Source: Citrus sinensis
Taxonomy: Eukaryota > Streptophyta > Magnoliopsida > Sapindales > Rutaceae
Length of the DNA: 64,000 bases
Direction of reading: 5' to 3'
Assembly: GCF_022201045.2 (NCBI RefSeq)
Contig: NC_068557.1
Span: forward strand, 31,783,501 to 31,847,500
Shown: positions 51,058 to 64,000 of the stretch, piece by piece
Position numbering within the stretch: position 1 is the stretch's first letter
Layout of the letters: each line of letters opens with the position of its first letter
Position numbers and translations under genes: made by a program
Notes under the pieces: generated by a model
The model's input: the letters and a program-made list of their open reading frames with translations, nothing else
What the model was told of the DNA's origin: nothing
The model's database searches: none

Positions 51058-51253
51058 ACATCTTCCAATTTTATCATCGGAAGACGCCTCCTTTTGTCCA
51101 ATGGTGGAGTTACACATCGCTCCCCGCACTTCTACGCCTTTGGTATTGACGGGGCCCTCGGGCCTAATTCTAGGCCTTCGGCTGCGGTCGTCAGAGCGGG
51201 GGCGGAAGCATTTGACCCAGTGGAAATGCGGATGGATTCAGCTCAGTAGTTGA
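51058..51253. other. GC-rich island open on both strands, origin unknown
   Basis: A block of near-60% GC abruptly set in 25-30% GC surroundings. On the plus strand a 50-codon ATG frame (51101-51253) starts MVELHIAPRTSTPLVLTG; on the minus strand a frame is open over the same stretch (…CFRPRSDDRSRRPRIRPEG…). It contains a GC-rich near-palindrome (GGGCCTAATTCTAGGCC). It may be an exon relic, an organelle-derived insert or another foreign fragment. I cannot identify it. Confidence 0.4.
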
Positions 51254-51322
51254 CCTACCCACGGCCAGACCACCAATTGATTAAAAGAGTAAAACGGCCC
51301 ACCAATGTGACGAAACTGGCCA

Positions 51323-51349
<27 letters not shown>
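51323..51349. repeat. (AT)n microsatellite
   Basis: About 13 AT units just downstream of the GC-rich island. Confidence 0.9.
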
Positions 51350-51353
<4 letters not shown>

Positions 51354-51528
51354 CCGTCTTGTAAGTGCCTGCTTTCCACAACAGTGGTGGAAAATTGACG
51401 CCAAATTTTATACTACTTATTTAGGACGTCGATCCATTGTGTATAATTTGGAGGCATTTACAAAAACACTCTCATCAGAATAATAAATCATACAGCAGGA
51501 CTGCAGATTAGCAAAACGTGTTTATCAT

Positions 51529-51567
51529 GTTTAATTAATTAATTAATTGAGAATTAATTAATTAAAC
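51529..51567. repeat. 14-bp perfect inverted repeat, 11-nt spacer
   Basis: GTTTAATTAATTAA at 51529-51542 is matched by TTAATTAATTAAAC at 51554-51567. AT-rich hairpin, possibly only TTAA repeat growth. Confidence 0.8.
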
Positions 51568-54500
51568 TTGGAGCGTGAACTTTTGGACTTCTTTATTTAT
51601 TTATTTATATTCCCCTGAATTGAAGAACGTAAATTTAAATTGGAAGAAATTGATTTAGAATGGGTTTGATAAGACTGAAATGAAGTGATCCAATTTTTCA
51701 CATCAAGTTATTTTTTACTGACGGATTTGAAATTTGACATTTAATTTTTTTCATATCATACTATTGAAATCACTTAATTAGTATTAGATCTTATTTAAGT
51801 ATCTTGGGTCCAATTGTGTGTCATATCCTACATTATATTCATTATCAGATATTGAAAAAACTAATAAAAATCAATAAAATCTTACTATCTCAAATAATTC
51901 GATTGATTGTATTTAAATTATAACAAAATTAAATAAAATGAAATAAAAACTTGCCCACCGTACATTATTATATACCATACATCAACTCTCTAGTTACTAC
52001 TAATAATACACATATAATTTTTATTGATTCTACTTGTGTGTTATTAATAGTAATTACAGATTTGCGTACGGTACATGATAATAATGTAACTTAACAATTT
52101 CCATGTAATAATCAAAAGAATTAATGAGTTGTTGAATTTGAAAGAGTTATTGAAGATTGTACACGTAATTGATACGCATTCCCCACGCCCTACAGCTTCA
52201 TGTGGGGACTCGTGAAGCCTCGAGGACGTTCTATTTCAAACAGTCTCACGTTTTTAATGCAAATGCCAGCATTTTTATTTTTCTTGTCAACCACGTTAAA
52301 GTTTCGGACCTTTATCTCCTCCAAAATTTCCGTGATTACTTACTTGTTCATGGGTTTTTAATAATTTTCTACACAACTTAAATTTCCTTACTTGGTAAGA
52401 TAATTGGAGGTTATACATTAGGTATCAAATATCATTTCTTTTTCTTCATGCGCATGTTAACAAAACCATACCCATTTTTACTTTGGTAAAATATATTGAG
52501 TGTGTTTGTGTTTATAGAAAACGTTTTTACTAGTAATCATAAGTGTTATTACATTTACTTGATCATATTTGACCAAAATAAACCAAAAAAATAAATATTT
52601 TTAAGGAAAAACACTATTCACAATCACAATTCACAAATAATATTACATGCAATTAATCTAAAATATGAATTTGTTGATTTTTTTAGTAAATATATATTTT
52701 TTTCAATCAACTGTCAATTATTGTATTATTATTAAATCTTTCTTTTTGGTGACAGGTAGGGCACTCATACAAGTCCCTTTTTTTTTAACTTTATATAATA
52801 AAAAAAAACATACGCGTCCTTGTTGAGTGTTGATGAATTAATCTCGCAAATACAAAATCCTTTCTCGTGTAATCACATTTGTCATGTAACTTTTAAAAAG
52901 AAAAAAAAAAAAAGTTATCTGGTCAGCTGTGTGAGTTTCAAGCAGTGCCGCAATCTCGTTTCTTAAAATAAGGGGGCACATCTTTTACCTTTGATTTATT
53001 ATTATTTAAAAAAAAAAAAAAACTCTTTATCTGAGCTATTGTTTTGTCCTAAAAATTACAGTGACAAAAGGACAATATTAGCAATGAGCCATAAATAAAT
53101 TAGAGAAGTTCCGTTATCTTATCTTTTTTTAAAAAAAAAGAAGAAAAAAGAGATGTTATCATTGTTGTAGTTAATATCATCATAGCATAGGCCGATCAAA
53201 TTGAAATCTCAAACAACCAACTTCGCATCCCAAAACAATCCCGGCAACCCAAATCCATCGTTTTTTTGTTTTTAGTTGTATTTATTCTTAAATGTAAAAA
53301 AGAGAGAAAAAGAATAAGTGATGTTAATATTATTTATATTTATTCTTCAATATAATTGTAATATATTACGGATTTAAAAAGAATTTAGAGGAGTGTCTTC
53401 ACTCTATAGTAATACAACACGATTTCATTTAAAAAAACACATATATACACACACAAAATAATGTTATAGTGTTAAATTTCACATCACACATATCTCTGTC
53501 TTTGGGCAGCATCTTTCTTCGGATCATTTCGCTCGTAACAATGGCCACGTATCCGCACACCTATTCTATAATGATCTCGCATCGAGGGCCCCTAGTTGTA
53601 CCCCAACAGACAAAAAGCCACACAGATTATGCTTTTACATTCAGTATTGAAGCCTCTGTGATTCTGTGATGTGATTGATACCAAATGCTACAAACTCATG
53701 GGTATCTCAAACTCATTAATCTTAAAAAACACAGTTTTGTAATAAAAATAGGAAGTTGCTTATATTCCTATTTAGGAATCTTACGGCTAGTTTGAAAATA
53801 TTGTAACTTTTAAAATAATAGATGTTAGTTGTGTTGTAAAAATAATTAGTTATAAAGAGAATCAATTAAATATTTGATAAATTTTATTTTTAGAAGTACA
53901 GTGAGTTTTTAAAGTAGTTATAGTCGTTTAGTAAATTTTACTGTTAAACTGCTGAGAGAAAATAAATAATTAAAATATACATAATGTAGGATAAAATTTA
54001 CTTATACATAAAAAAATATGTACATATAATATTTTTAATTATGTCTCATAATAATTTTTATTAAAAATAAAATTTATAATATATTGATTTTATTTTTTAT
54101 TTTTTATCTTAAAATAATTAATAATTAAATTTATAATAAAATGAAACAAATTTAATAATAACTCGATCAACAAATTGATATTAATAAATTTATATTGATG
54201 AATTATAACAAAAATTTATTAAAATATTGATTTTGTTTCCAATTTAAATAAGAATAATTTTGGATTTAGTTAACAATTCGAAGGACATTTATGGAATTAT
54301 ATTAAAGAAAAAAATTAATTCTCAAAATCAAAATCTAAAAGATACTCTTCTTTTATTTTTCAAAATCAGTTGTAGGAGGAACTGATTTTGATAAAAATAA
54401 ATTATTTTTTTTTACCAAATACTAAAATTAATTTTTAAAATCACTTTTAACTCTCTAAAAACACAATCCGAAATGGACCTTTATTCCATTTGAGATTCAT

Positions 54501-55900
54501 TTGTACGTAACAGTGGCGTGTTTTCAATTTCAATTATTTATTTAATTAACAGAGAGCATAAAACAGAATTCTTGTCTACATTTGAATCTGCAAAAGCGTA
54601 ATATAAGAACTGCGAAAGTTCTGAATAGTTTCATGGAAACTATTTCTGGGACATGGCAGCTGGCGTTGCCGTTTCCTTTCAAATCAAGGGAGGCGGTGGG
54701 AATGAGGAGCGAGCCGCAAGAAAAATCTCATGCTGTCAACTGTCGCTTCATTCACCGCCCTTCCCGTTTCCCTAAACGTGTCAAAAGGACACGCGCCGCC
54801 TCGGCTAAACTTTCAAAGCAAATTGGGCACCGAAACTTTACTATTGCAACTTTATTAGATACACTACACGGACCTGTCTATGGTACAGATTCTGTAACAA
54901 ACATCTCCCGTCATCCCACCATCCGATTTTCTATTGTTTAGTTTCTCACTCCACATCCAACCACATCCAACGGCTGATGCTGCAGTCTGTACCTTACAGA
55001 TTCTGTAAGCTAGTCGAGTCCTACACTTAACATATGGATTTAGATTTTCTGCGATTTTTTTTTGTTTTATTTTTATCTTCGATCTCATGGTTTACGTGTT
55101 CAAAAGTTTGAAGAAAAGTATTAGCTGGTTACCGTTAAGTGCAAGGATTGACAAAAAAATTAAAAAGGTTTTATTAAAATACTCAAGAAATTGTTTTTAA
55201 GTGTTTAAAATTATTTAATCTAAAACCAGTAACTTCATATTTTATAATTAGGGTATAAAATTTCGAAAATGTCCTGAGGTTACCAAAAAAAAACACTAAT
55301 ATTAATTTTCTAGTAACATAACTTTTATTGACCTGTTATAATAAAAACTGGTTCAACTTAAAAAAATAATTAAATTACGTATATAGATAAAATAAATAAA
55401 TAATTTGATTATATGATTTTTTTTAAAAAAAAATTAGTTTGAAGGATGATAAAAAACTTTACTCACTAAATAACACTTTTGTGTCATATTTTTACTTAAA
55501 TTTAGATGATAATATTAACGAACACAAAATAGATTTATTGCCAACCGAACTATGCCAAATGATATAACATAAAGTCGTCTATTATCACACGTACGTTGAC
55601 AAATAAATTTATACAATTATTAATTGAAAAAATGAGTAAAGGAAACAAGTTTTTACATCTAAAATTTTATTCAATTTTCATTAGTTTGAACCTTCCATTT
55701 TATTTGTCCCACTCACACCCATATAAAGATGTATAAGATTTGTTACCAATAATTCCTTACCATCAACTTCACAATTTCGCTGGGTCCACAGAAGATGAAG
55801 CCGACAACTAAAGCTCCTAGTTATTACTTATTACACAATACAATCCGCGAAAATCCACAACTATCACTATCACGTTAAAAATAAATAAAAAATAAAAATA
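51568..55900. other. Intergenic AT-rich region
   Basis: No supported gene. Holds a MITE-like copy (53785-54479) and a GC-richer patch at 54640-54830 inside a 119-codon frame (54582-54941 +) that lacks recognisable domains. Confidence 0.5.
53785..54479. mobile_element. MITE-like element, first of a second local family
   Basis: Begins GGCTAGTTTGAAAATATTG and ends AATCCGAAATGGACC. Its arms (TTTTAAAATAATAGATGTTA…; …CCAAATACTAAAATTAATTT) align with 58227-58763 over most of their length. No ORF. Ends are imperfect and the target duplication is not evident. Confidence 0.5.
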
Positions 55901-55926
55901 AAAACCCACATGTCGACGGAGGCACG

Positions 55927-55932
55927 CACGTG
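55927..55932 (+). promoter_or_regulatory. Distal G-box upstream of JAZ gene
   Basis: CACGTG about 270 bases above the JAZ TATA box. Possible MYC2-type bHLH site. Confidence 0.35.
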
Positions 55933-56080
55933 CATGAATATTAAAACACGTATGGAGAAGCCAAAAACCCATTACACAAACTGGATACATAAAAAGTGAA
56001 CGGTTTTTTGGTATTTATTACACATGAATATTGATTGGCTTTATTGATAAAAAAGAAAAAAAGAAAAAAAAGGCATGTTC

Positions 56081-56086
56081 CACGTG
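56081..56086 (+). promoter_or_regulatory. Proximal G-box upstream of JAZ gene
   Basis: CACGTG about 115 bases above the TATA box, with another ACGTGG core near 56136. JAZ genes are typically induced by MYC2 through G-boxes; that role is inferred here. Confidence 0.5.
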
Positions 56087-56196
56087 CTTTTATTTTCAAA
56101 AACAAGTAAATCAATGTGTCTGGTTAATGTGCGTTACGTGGTCCTGTTTATGGTATTTGTCAATCCATTGGCTGCCCACCACTCATCCTTAGTTGG

Positions 56197-56204
56197 TATA
56201 AAAA
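56197..56204 (+). promoter_or_regulatory. JAZ gene TATA box
   Basis: TATAAAAA 77 bases before the ATG, followed by a CT/TCA-rich leader. Confidence 0.7.
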
Positions 56205-56273
56205 CCGCTCTTCTTTCAAAACTTTTTCTCTCATCATCAAATTTTCTTCAATATCATCTCTAGAAATCTCAAC

Positions 56274-56855
56274 ATGAGAAGAAACTACAATTTAGAGCTT
56301 CGCCTTCTTCCTTATTCTGACTCTCTTTCTTCTGAAGATTTCAGCCTCGCCGCCGGCTACGGTCACAACTTGTAAGTTGTTTAATTCATAAGTATTTCCA
56401 GTGCTGCAGATTTTTAATTTTTGTATCTCTGAATCTGATTGAGTTTTCTTGTCTTGTGATTAAAATTAGGACTATGGGAGAGTCAAGCGTGAGCCCGCAA
56501 AATCAACAGCAGCAGTTAACAATCTTCTACAACGGACAAGTTTGCATTTGTGATGTCACGGAATTTCAGGTGATTTTCTTTTTATTTTTGGTTTAAAAGT
56601 GAAAATTCATTGCGTTATCAGAAATTTATTAGTTTAATCTTAGTTGGGTCTACCTCGATCGCTAATCAATGTAAACAAAATTAATTGCAGGCTAAAGCGA
56701 TCTTATTGCTTGCAAGTAGAGAAATGGAACCGGCATCACCGGCGAATCCTGAATCTCAATTATACAGCCCCAATTCGGGTCTTTCAATGAAGAGATCATT
56801 GCAACGTTTCCTCCAAAAAAGAAAGCACAGGAGCTTAGCCACATCCCCTTATTAA
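56274..56855 (+). CDS. JAZ8: JAZ7/JAZ8-type TIFY protein, jasmonate signalling repressor
   Basis: Nuclear repressor that binds MYC-type factors and restrains jasmonate responses. Three exons (56274-56371, 56470-56569, 56691-56855) join with GT-AG introns in frame to give 120 residues, short as for JAZ7/JAZ8 (TIFY5). Near the N-terminus NLELRLLP carries an LxLxL EAR motif, which in AtJAZ8 recruits TOPLESS directly. The ZIM/TIFY domain (LTIFYNGQVCICDVTEFQAK ...) has the TIFYNG core, and the domain is split by intron 2 after FQ. The Jas region is SMKRSLQRFLQKRKHR ending in TSPY. The LPIAR-type degron that normally precedes it is missing, which predicts weak COI1-dependent turnover. The symbol denotes the subtype; orthology to JAZ7 or JAZ8 is not resolved. 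Confidence 0.9.
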
Positions 56856-59680
56856 AAGCATTCCATCGAATTATTAACTCAATATATGTATCTGCGGGTT
56901 CTTTTGTAACAAATAACGATCGTCAGATGGGGAATGTATATTGATTTGAGACAAGAAGTGGAGATCGATTTATATTTCTCCTGGGGTACCCTATTGATTT
57001 GATGGATTCATCACTACTTGTGGGGTATAAATAGGGTTACCCATTGGAATTTAATCATCATTACAGAATACAGATTCTTTCTTTCTTTCTTTCTTTCTTT
57101 TTTCGTAATTTGTAATTTGGGTTTACCCCTGTGGAATCAGTGTTGTGAGGGATCGGTGAAGGTTATATCTAAATGAAGAACTTCTATTCATTGATGGTAC
57201 TTAACGATTATGTGTTTTGTTTTAGATAATATCAAATTTACAGTGGCTGCTTCCTTATGTGGAATTGTTTATAGTGAGTGATTCAATCGGGTCCAAATAT
57301 ACCAAATTAAGATTCAATGCTTGATTTTGCATTAAATTCTGACGAGTTACAGAACGGATAAATATCCTGAACATATAAGTAAGAATGGTAATTTGAATCA
57401 TATCGAACCAATTGGATGATTCGTGATCGTGATAAATTCTCTAATACTATCACACAAATGATCAGATTGAAATCGCAAAACGATCTTTTAATTAGCATGA
57501 AAGATGGAAGACGAAATTTCGCGGAATATTTTAGACTCTGGTCTCAATTTTTTTTTTATTATTAGTATTTTGGAGATTTGATTAAAGAGATTGAAACAAT
57601 TACATTTCTAAATTGAATTAAAATTACCTAATTTAATCCTCAAATAAAATGACAATCTTCAATTTATCTTTCAAAAGTATGAATAATTCAATGTATCTCT
57701 TTTTCATTCAGAAGATGATGATAAAAGGGGGTGTATTGATGAACCCTATTTATTATTATTTTTTTTTATCTTCTTAACAATAAATGAAAGTAAGTTGAAT
57801 TTTTCATTCTTTTAGAAGATAAATTAAAAATTGTCATTCTATTATATTTAGAGTAAATTGAAGTTTATCATTCAAAAAATAATGAAATCACAATATATTA
57901 TTTATTAGAGAGATGAAAGATCTAAGACCTCTTATTGGTTTTTGGATAGAAGCAAACTTTTTGCTAACAATTCCTTAGTTTAGTTCATTGACACATCTTA
58001 TATATAAATTGAAGGGTTTGATTCTCCTAATAATTATGGGAGTAAAATTTGAAAAAAAAAATTATCTTTTATAAACAAATCAATAAATTTTCATACAATT
58101 TCTACAAGCTTGATTGAGTGGTTTTCAAGTATATTTCTTTAGCTGGCCTCTCAAGTTCACATCCCAAAGAGATTTAAGTTAAAAATATCAATTTAAACTT
58201 TGTCCACTCATACACACATTTTTTTAGGGTCAGTCTAGTAATGCTGTAATTTTTAAAATAATTGTGATTAGCTATGCTGCAGAAATAATCAATTTTTAAG
58301 TAAATCAATTATATATTTGGTAAATTTATTTTTAAAAGTGCTATGAGTTTTAAAAACAATTGTTATGTTTGGTAAATCTTATTGTAAATTACTGTAAGAA
58401 TTCAAATGATTGAAATTGACATAATATTGAATAAAATTTATTTACTCATTTACAAATAATATATATATATATATATATAATATTTTTATTGTGTATATAT
58501 AATAATTTATTTATTTATTTAAATTTCTTGATTTTATTTCCTAATTGAATAATGATAATTTTAGATTTTTATATTATATGTGAAGGATATATGTGGAATT
58601 GTAGTAAGTGTGAAATTGTAAAACTGGTTCTCAAAATCAAATTTAGAAAGGGGTGATTTTTTTTTTCAAAATTGATTTTTAAAAACATTTACCAAATATC
58701 AAAATTAGATTTTTAACTTTTTAAAATTATTTTTGAACTCTTAAATATAATCTCAAATGAGCCATTAGTCTTTTTATCATATATTAATTGCTTCTTGCCT
58801 AATACAAATTCAATGTAAAAAGAATTTAAAGGTAATTTAGAAGAAATTTAGGTCCTACTTGAGGCTGTTGTCTCGCACTTTTATTTGAGGAAAAAATTTA
58901 TCTGATCATCTTTTAATTGTTTGATCTCTTCTAAATGTTCAATTACACGATTAATAGAATGATAAGATTTTTTTTTTTTTTTCGTTTCTTCTTTTGTGAT
59001 TGGATGGGATGATATAATATGATGTTGGTGGTGATGTTTATCCATAACCTCCCTGTTAGTCTCTCACATAACTGCTTTTTTTTGCCCCTGTTTTTGAAAC
59101 AGATACACGTACACATTAAAGCCTTGATGATTCACATGTAACATGTAACAAATAATAATATATGTTTTTCCCCCCATTTAGGATAAAAGGATGAATTTAA
59201 TATGTTTTGGTTGCAAGTATTGTGAATTATTAAATGGTGATTCTTTTAGAGCCCATGGTTGTAATTGGCAAAGCTTTGAGGTAATGGGCCATGTCATTTT
59301 CCTGGAATAAATTGAATATAAATTTTGTAATAATAATGAATAATGAATCAACTCGAGCAATTTAAAAGAATGGTCCAGGTGAGAAGGCACACCAAATTTA
59401 ATTCTGAGGCTTGAGAAAATAAGCCCAACAAAGCTGCCTAAGTTAATTGCCAATTCTGATTGTTGCCGGTAAGTGGTGACAATTCAAGTATGAAAATCCT
59501 GCTGCATATGAAGAGCAATATACATAAAAAGCCCCAAGCCAAGCCGCACCTCCCTTTATTTAATTAATTCATACATCCTTGTCGTCTTAACAAAATGCTA
59601 ATCCCTGAATCCGGGATTAGGTTATTCGAATCACAGTTGTTTAAAAATGAAAAGTTTTAATGTTGATGTTGGAGACCATC
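56856..59680. other. Intergenic; JAZ 3' UTR, AT-rich DNA, GLO 3' flank
   Basis: The first part is JAZ 3' UTR (CTTT microsatellite at about 57078-57100). No coding frame supported. Contains a MITE-like copy at 58227-58763. The last bases before 59681 are probably the GLO 3' UTR. Confidence 0.5.
58227..58763. mobile_element. MITE-like element, second copy of the 53.8-kb family
   Basis: Starts GGGTCAGTCTAGTAATGCTG; the opposite end, read in reverse, starts GGCTCATTTGAGATTATAT. The interior repeats words seen at 53785-54479 (TTTTTAAAATAATTGTGATT, ACCAAATATCAAAATTAGAT). No ORF, with a (TA)n run near 58460-58480. Confidence 0.5.
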
Positions 59681-62480
<2,800 letters not shown>

Positions 62481-62490
62481 AATGCTATCG

Positions 62491-63141
62491 CTAAACAATT
62501 TGAATGAGTTACCCAAATAGTTAATTGTAACAATTGATCTCATGTTGGGAGAATCAAAGAACCACCAAAACATACCGGGCTAACACTAATCTCCCGTAGT
62601 ATTTGATGTATATAGTTCGTACACAAGATTCTTGAATCAAATGACTAAACATTAAACAAAATGAAAAGTACCCCTCATATATAACTTCACATGCATTTGA
62701 TCCCAAAGGGATGTGAGGCATGCCTAACAGATTACATTAAGTATCCACCATAGCAATTAAACAGAGGAAACATGATTATGACTTTACTAAAACCAACGGT
62801 TTTTAAGATAAAACCAACAAAACTAGACTTTTAATATTAGCTTGAAACTATATTCTGGAGCTCAAAGATGCGTCATAATTAACCCGCACGCAAATTGCAA
62901 ATACACGCTAATAAAATTCCAGTCGATGGAGAACAGAACACAAACATTTACATACCCAAAAGGCAGATAACAATGAAACCAAAACTAAAACTACAAAGCG
63001 AGTTTAAACCCAGATGCTAATACACATCACGCAATGAACAAGTTGAAAGAATAACAAAAGCTTAGCCTGATATAAAAAAAATTAAATTAAATTAAAATAA
63101 AAATACCGTAATACGGATGCAAAGAGAGAAAAAGAACGAAC
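62491..63141 (-). other. Probable GLO leader intron
   Basis: Runs from donor AAG|GTTCGTTC (exon end at 63142) to acceptor GTTTAG at 62491. AT-rich with no coding frame. Confidence 0.4.
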
Positions 63142-63260
63142 CTTGGCTTCCTTGAACAACAAAAGAAGCAGAAATGAATCAGTGAAGGGAGCGCAAAGCA
63201 ATAAAGTCAGAAACTGGGAAATGAAGACTGAAGGAAGAGAGAGTGAAAAACTCTTCTTGG
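63142..63260 (-). other. Probable non-coding GLO leader exon and core promoter
   Basis: The minus-strand sequence is CT-rich and has no ATG before the donor. A TATA-like run (TAATATAATATTTAATG on the minus strand, about 63271-63287) sits just upstream, placing the start near 63250. Confidence 0.45.
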
Positions 63261-63333
63261 GACTCTACAAGCATTAAATATTATATTACAGACGCTGACG
63301 CACGACATAAACAAACATGGGACGGCACTGAAT

Positions 63334-63339
63334 GATAAG
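63334..63339 (+). promoter_or_regulatory. GATAAG (I-box core) upstream of GLO
   Basis: Light-regulated plant promoters often carry GATAAG. It lies about 80 bases above the probable start. Functional relevance is inferred only. Confidence 0.25.
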
Positions 63340-63344
63340 GTGGC

Positions 63345-64000
63345 AAAAAAGTACTAAAGAATGCAGAGTCAAGACAAAAGGGTACGAATCAAAATCAGAG
63401 CAAATTGAGACTTGAACTCTTTTTCATGGAAACTTGAGACTTGTGAGTGGGCAGTTCCATTGAATCATTTTAACCATAATCGCTGCCTGTTGCTCATCTT
63501 ACGTGTGCAAAGCAAATCTTCTGGAAAATAAGAAGATAGGTTTTGGTTTGATGTGCATGCGGCTGCGTGTACTGATGAATATCATCATCATCCCTGCTTT
63601 CCACCAGAATTATCGACAGGAAAAATAGATCAATGCTATTTCTATGTGATGTTATAAATAAAATTACATATAATCAAAACGGACAAGAAATATTTTCGCT
63701 ATAAAATAAATTTATTCACTTTATTAATTTAATTTGTAGGTACTAATTATTTTATTTGTCATGTGTAATATTATATAACTCATATCATCTGCTCGTGGAT
63801 TTTTCGTCAAAAGACTCAAAAGTTCAATACTGTTAGGGGTACTTCAATCATTGTACTAAGATGGTGGACCTATTTGATACAAGTGGAAAAATTATATGAT
63901 TATTTGATATGACATAAAATATTAGGGATTCAGATGTAATTAACGTTAGTCTTACCTAAGAGATTATGTTTTTGAATTTTGAGTTGTCAATTAACAAATA
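63345..64000. other. Upstream flank of GLO, no gene seen
   Basis: AT-rich to the window end. No supported coding frame. Confidence 0.45.

Noticed and set aside
54582..54941. 119-codon plus-strand frame as a protein gene
   Set aside because: The track start is not strongly supported, there is no recognisable domain, and the second half overlaps repeat-like sequence; kept only as a finding.

Overview
The window is nuclear DNA of a eudicot plant. The genes have spliced exons with GT-AG introns, intergenic DNA is very AT-rich, microsatellites and MITE-like repeats are common, and every recognisable product is plant-type: JAZ repressor, 9-cis-epoxycarotenoid dioxygenase (NCED), plastid pyruvate dehydrogenase, glycolate oxidase, F-box/kelch protein and CUL4. 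The proteins suggest a woody rosid, perhaps Citrus, but that is an impression and not a demonstration. I saw no tRNA, rRNA, CRISPR or intact autonomous transposon.

Layout. 12-1234 (+): last six coding exons of a CUL4-type cullin. 1899-2129 (-): tiny single-TM protein. 2430-2621 (-): relic-like hydrophobic ORF. 4084-5292 (-): intronless F-box/kelch gene of the SAGL1 (At1g55270) type. 7539-8563 (-): two-exon single C2H2 zinc-finger gene. 8.6-21.2 kb: gene-poor AT-rich DNA with a 1-kb Harbinger-like MITE. 21539-23368 (+): intronless NCED. 23.4-38.1 kb: a second gene desert with paired MITEs and short tandem duplications. 38160-41125 (-): four-exon plastid PDH E1-beta gene. 43758-45814 (+): five-exon DUF1365 gene whose last exon is duplicated in tandem. 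46.4-56.2 kb: AT-rich desert with MITEs and one odd GC-rich island near 51.1 kb. 56274-56855 (+): three-exon JAZ7/JAZ8-type gene. 59681-62480 (-): glycolate oxidase with 11 coding exons, plus a probable non-coding leader exon near 63.2 kb.

The genes do not form a pathway or cluster; this is ordinary plant gene order. Loose themes are stress-hormone control (NCED makes the abscisic acid precursor, the JAZ protein represses jasmonate signalling), ubiquitin-ligase components (CUL4, F-box/kelch) and photosynthetic carbon metabolism (plastid PDH, peroxisomal glycolate oxidase). I found no clearly new biological system. The most distinctive local observations are the near-identical duplicated terminal exon in the DUF1365 gene, the JAZ protein that lacks the usual degron but has an EAR motif, the well-delimited Harbinger-like MITE, and the GC-rich island at 51.06-51.25 kb that is open on both strands.
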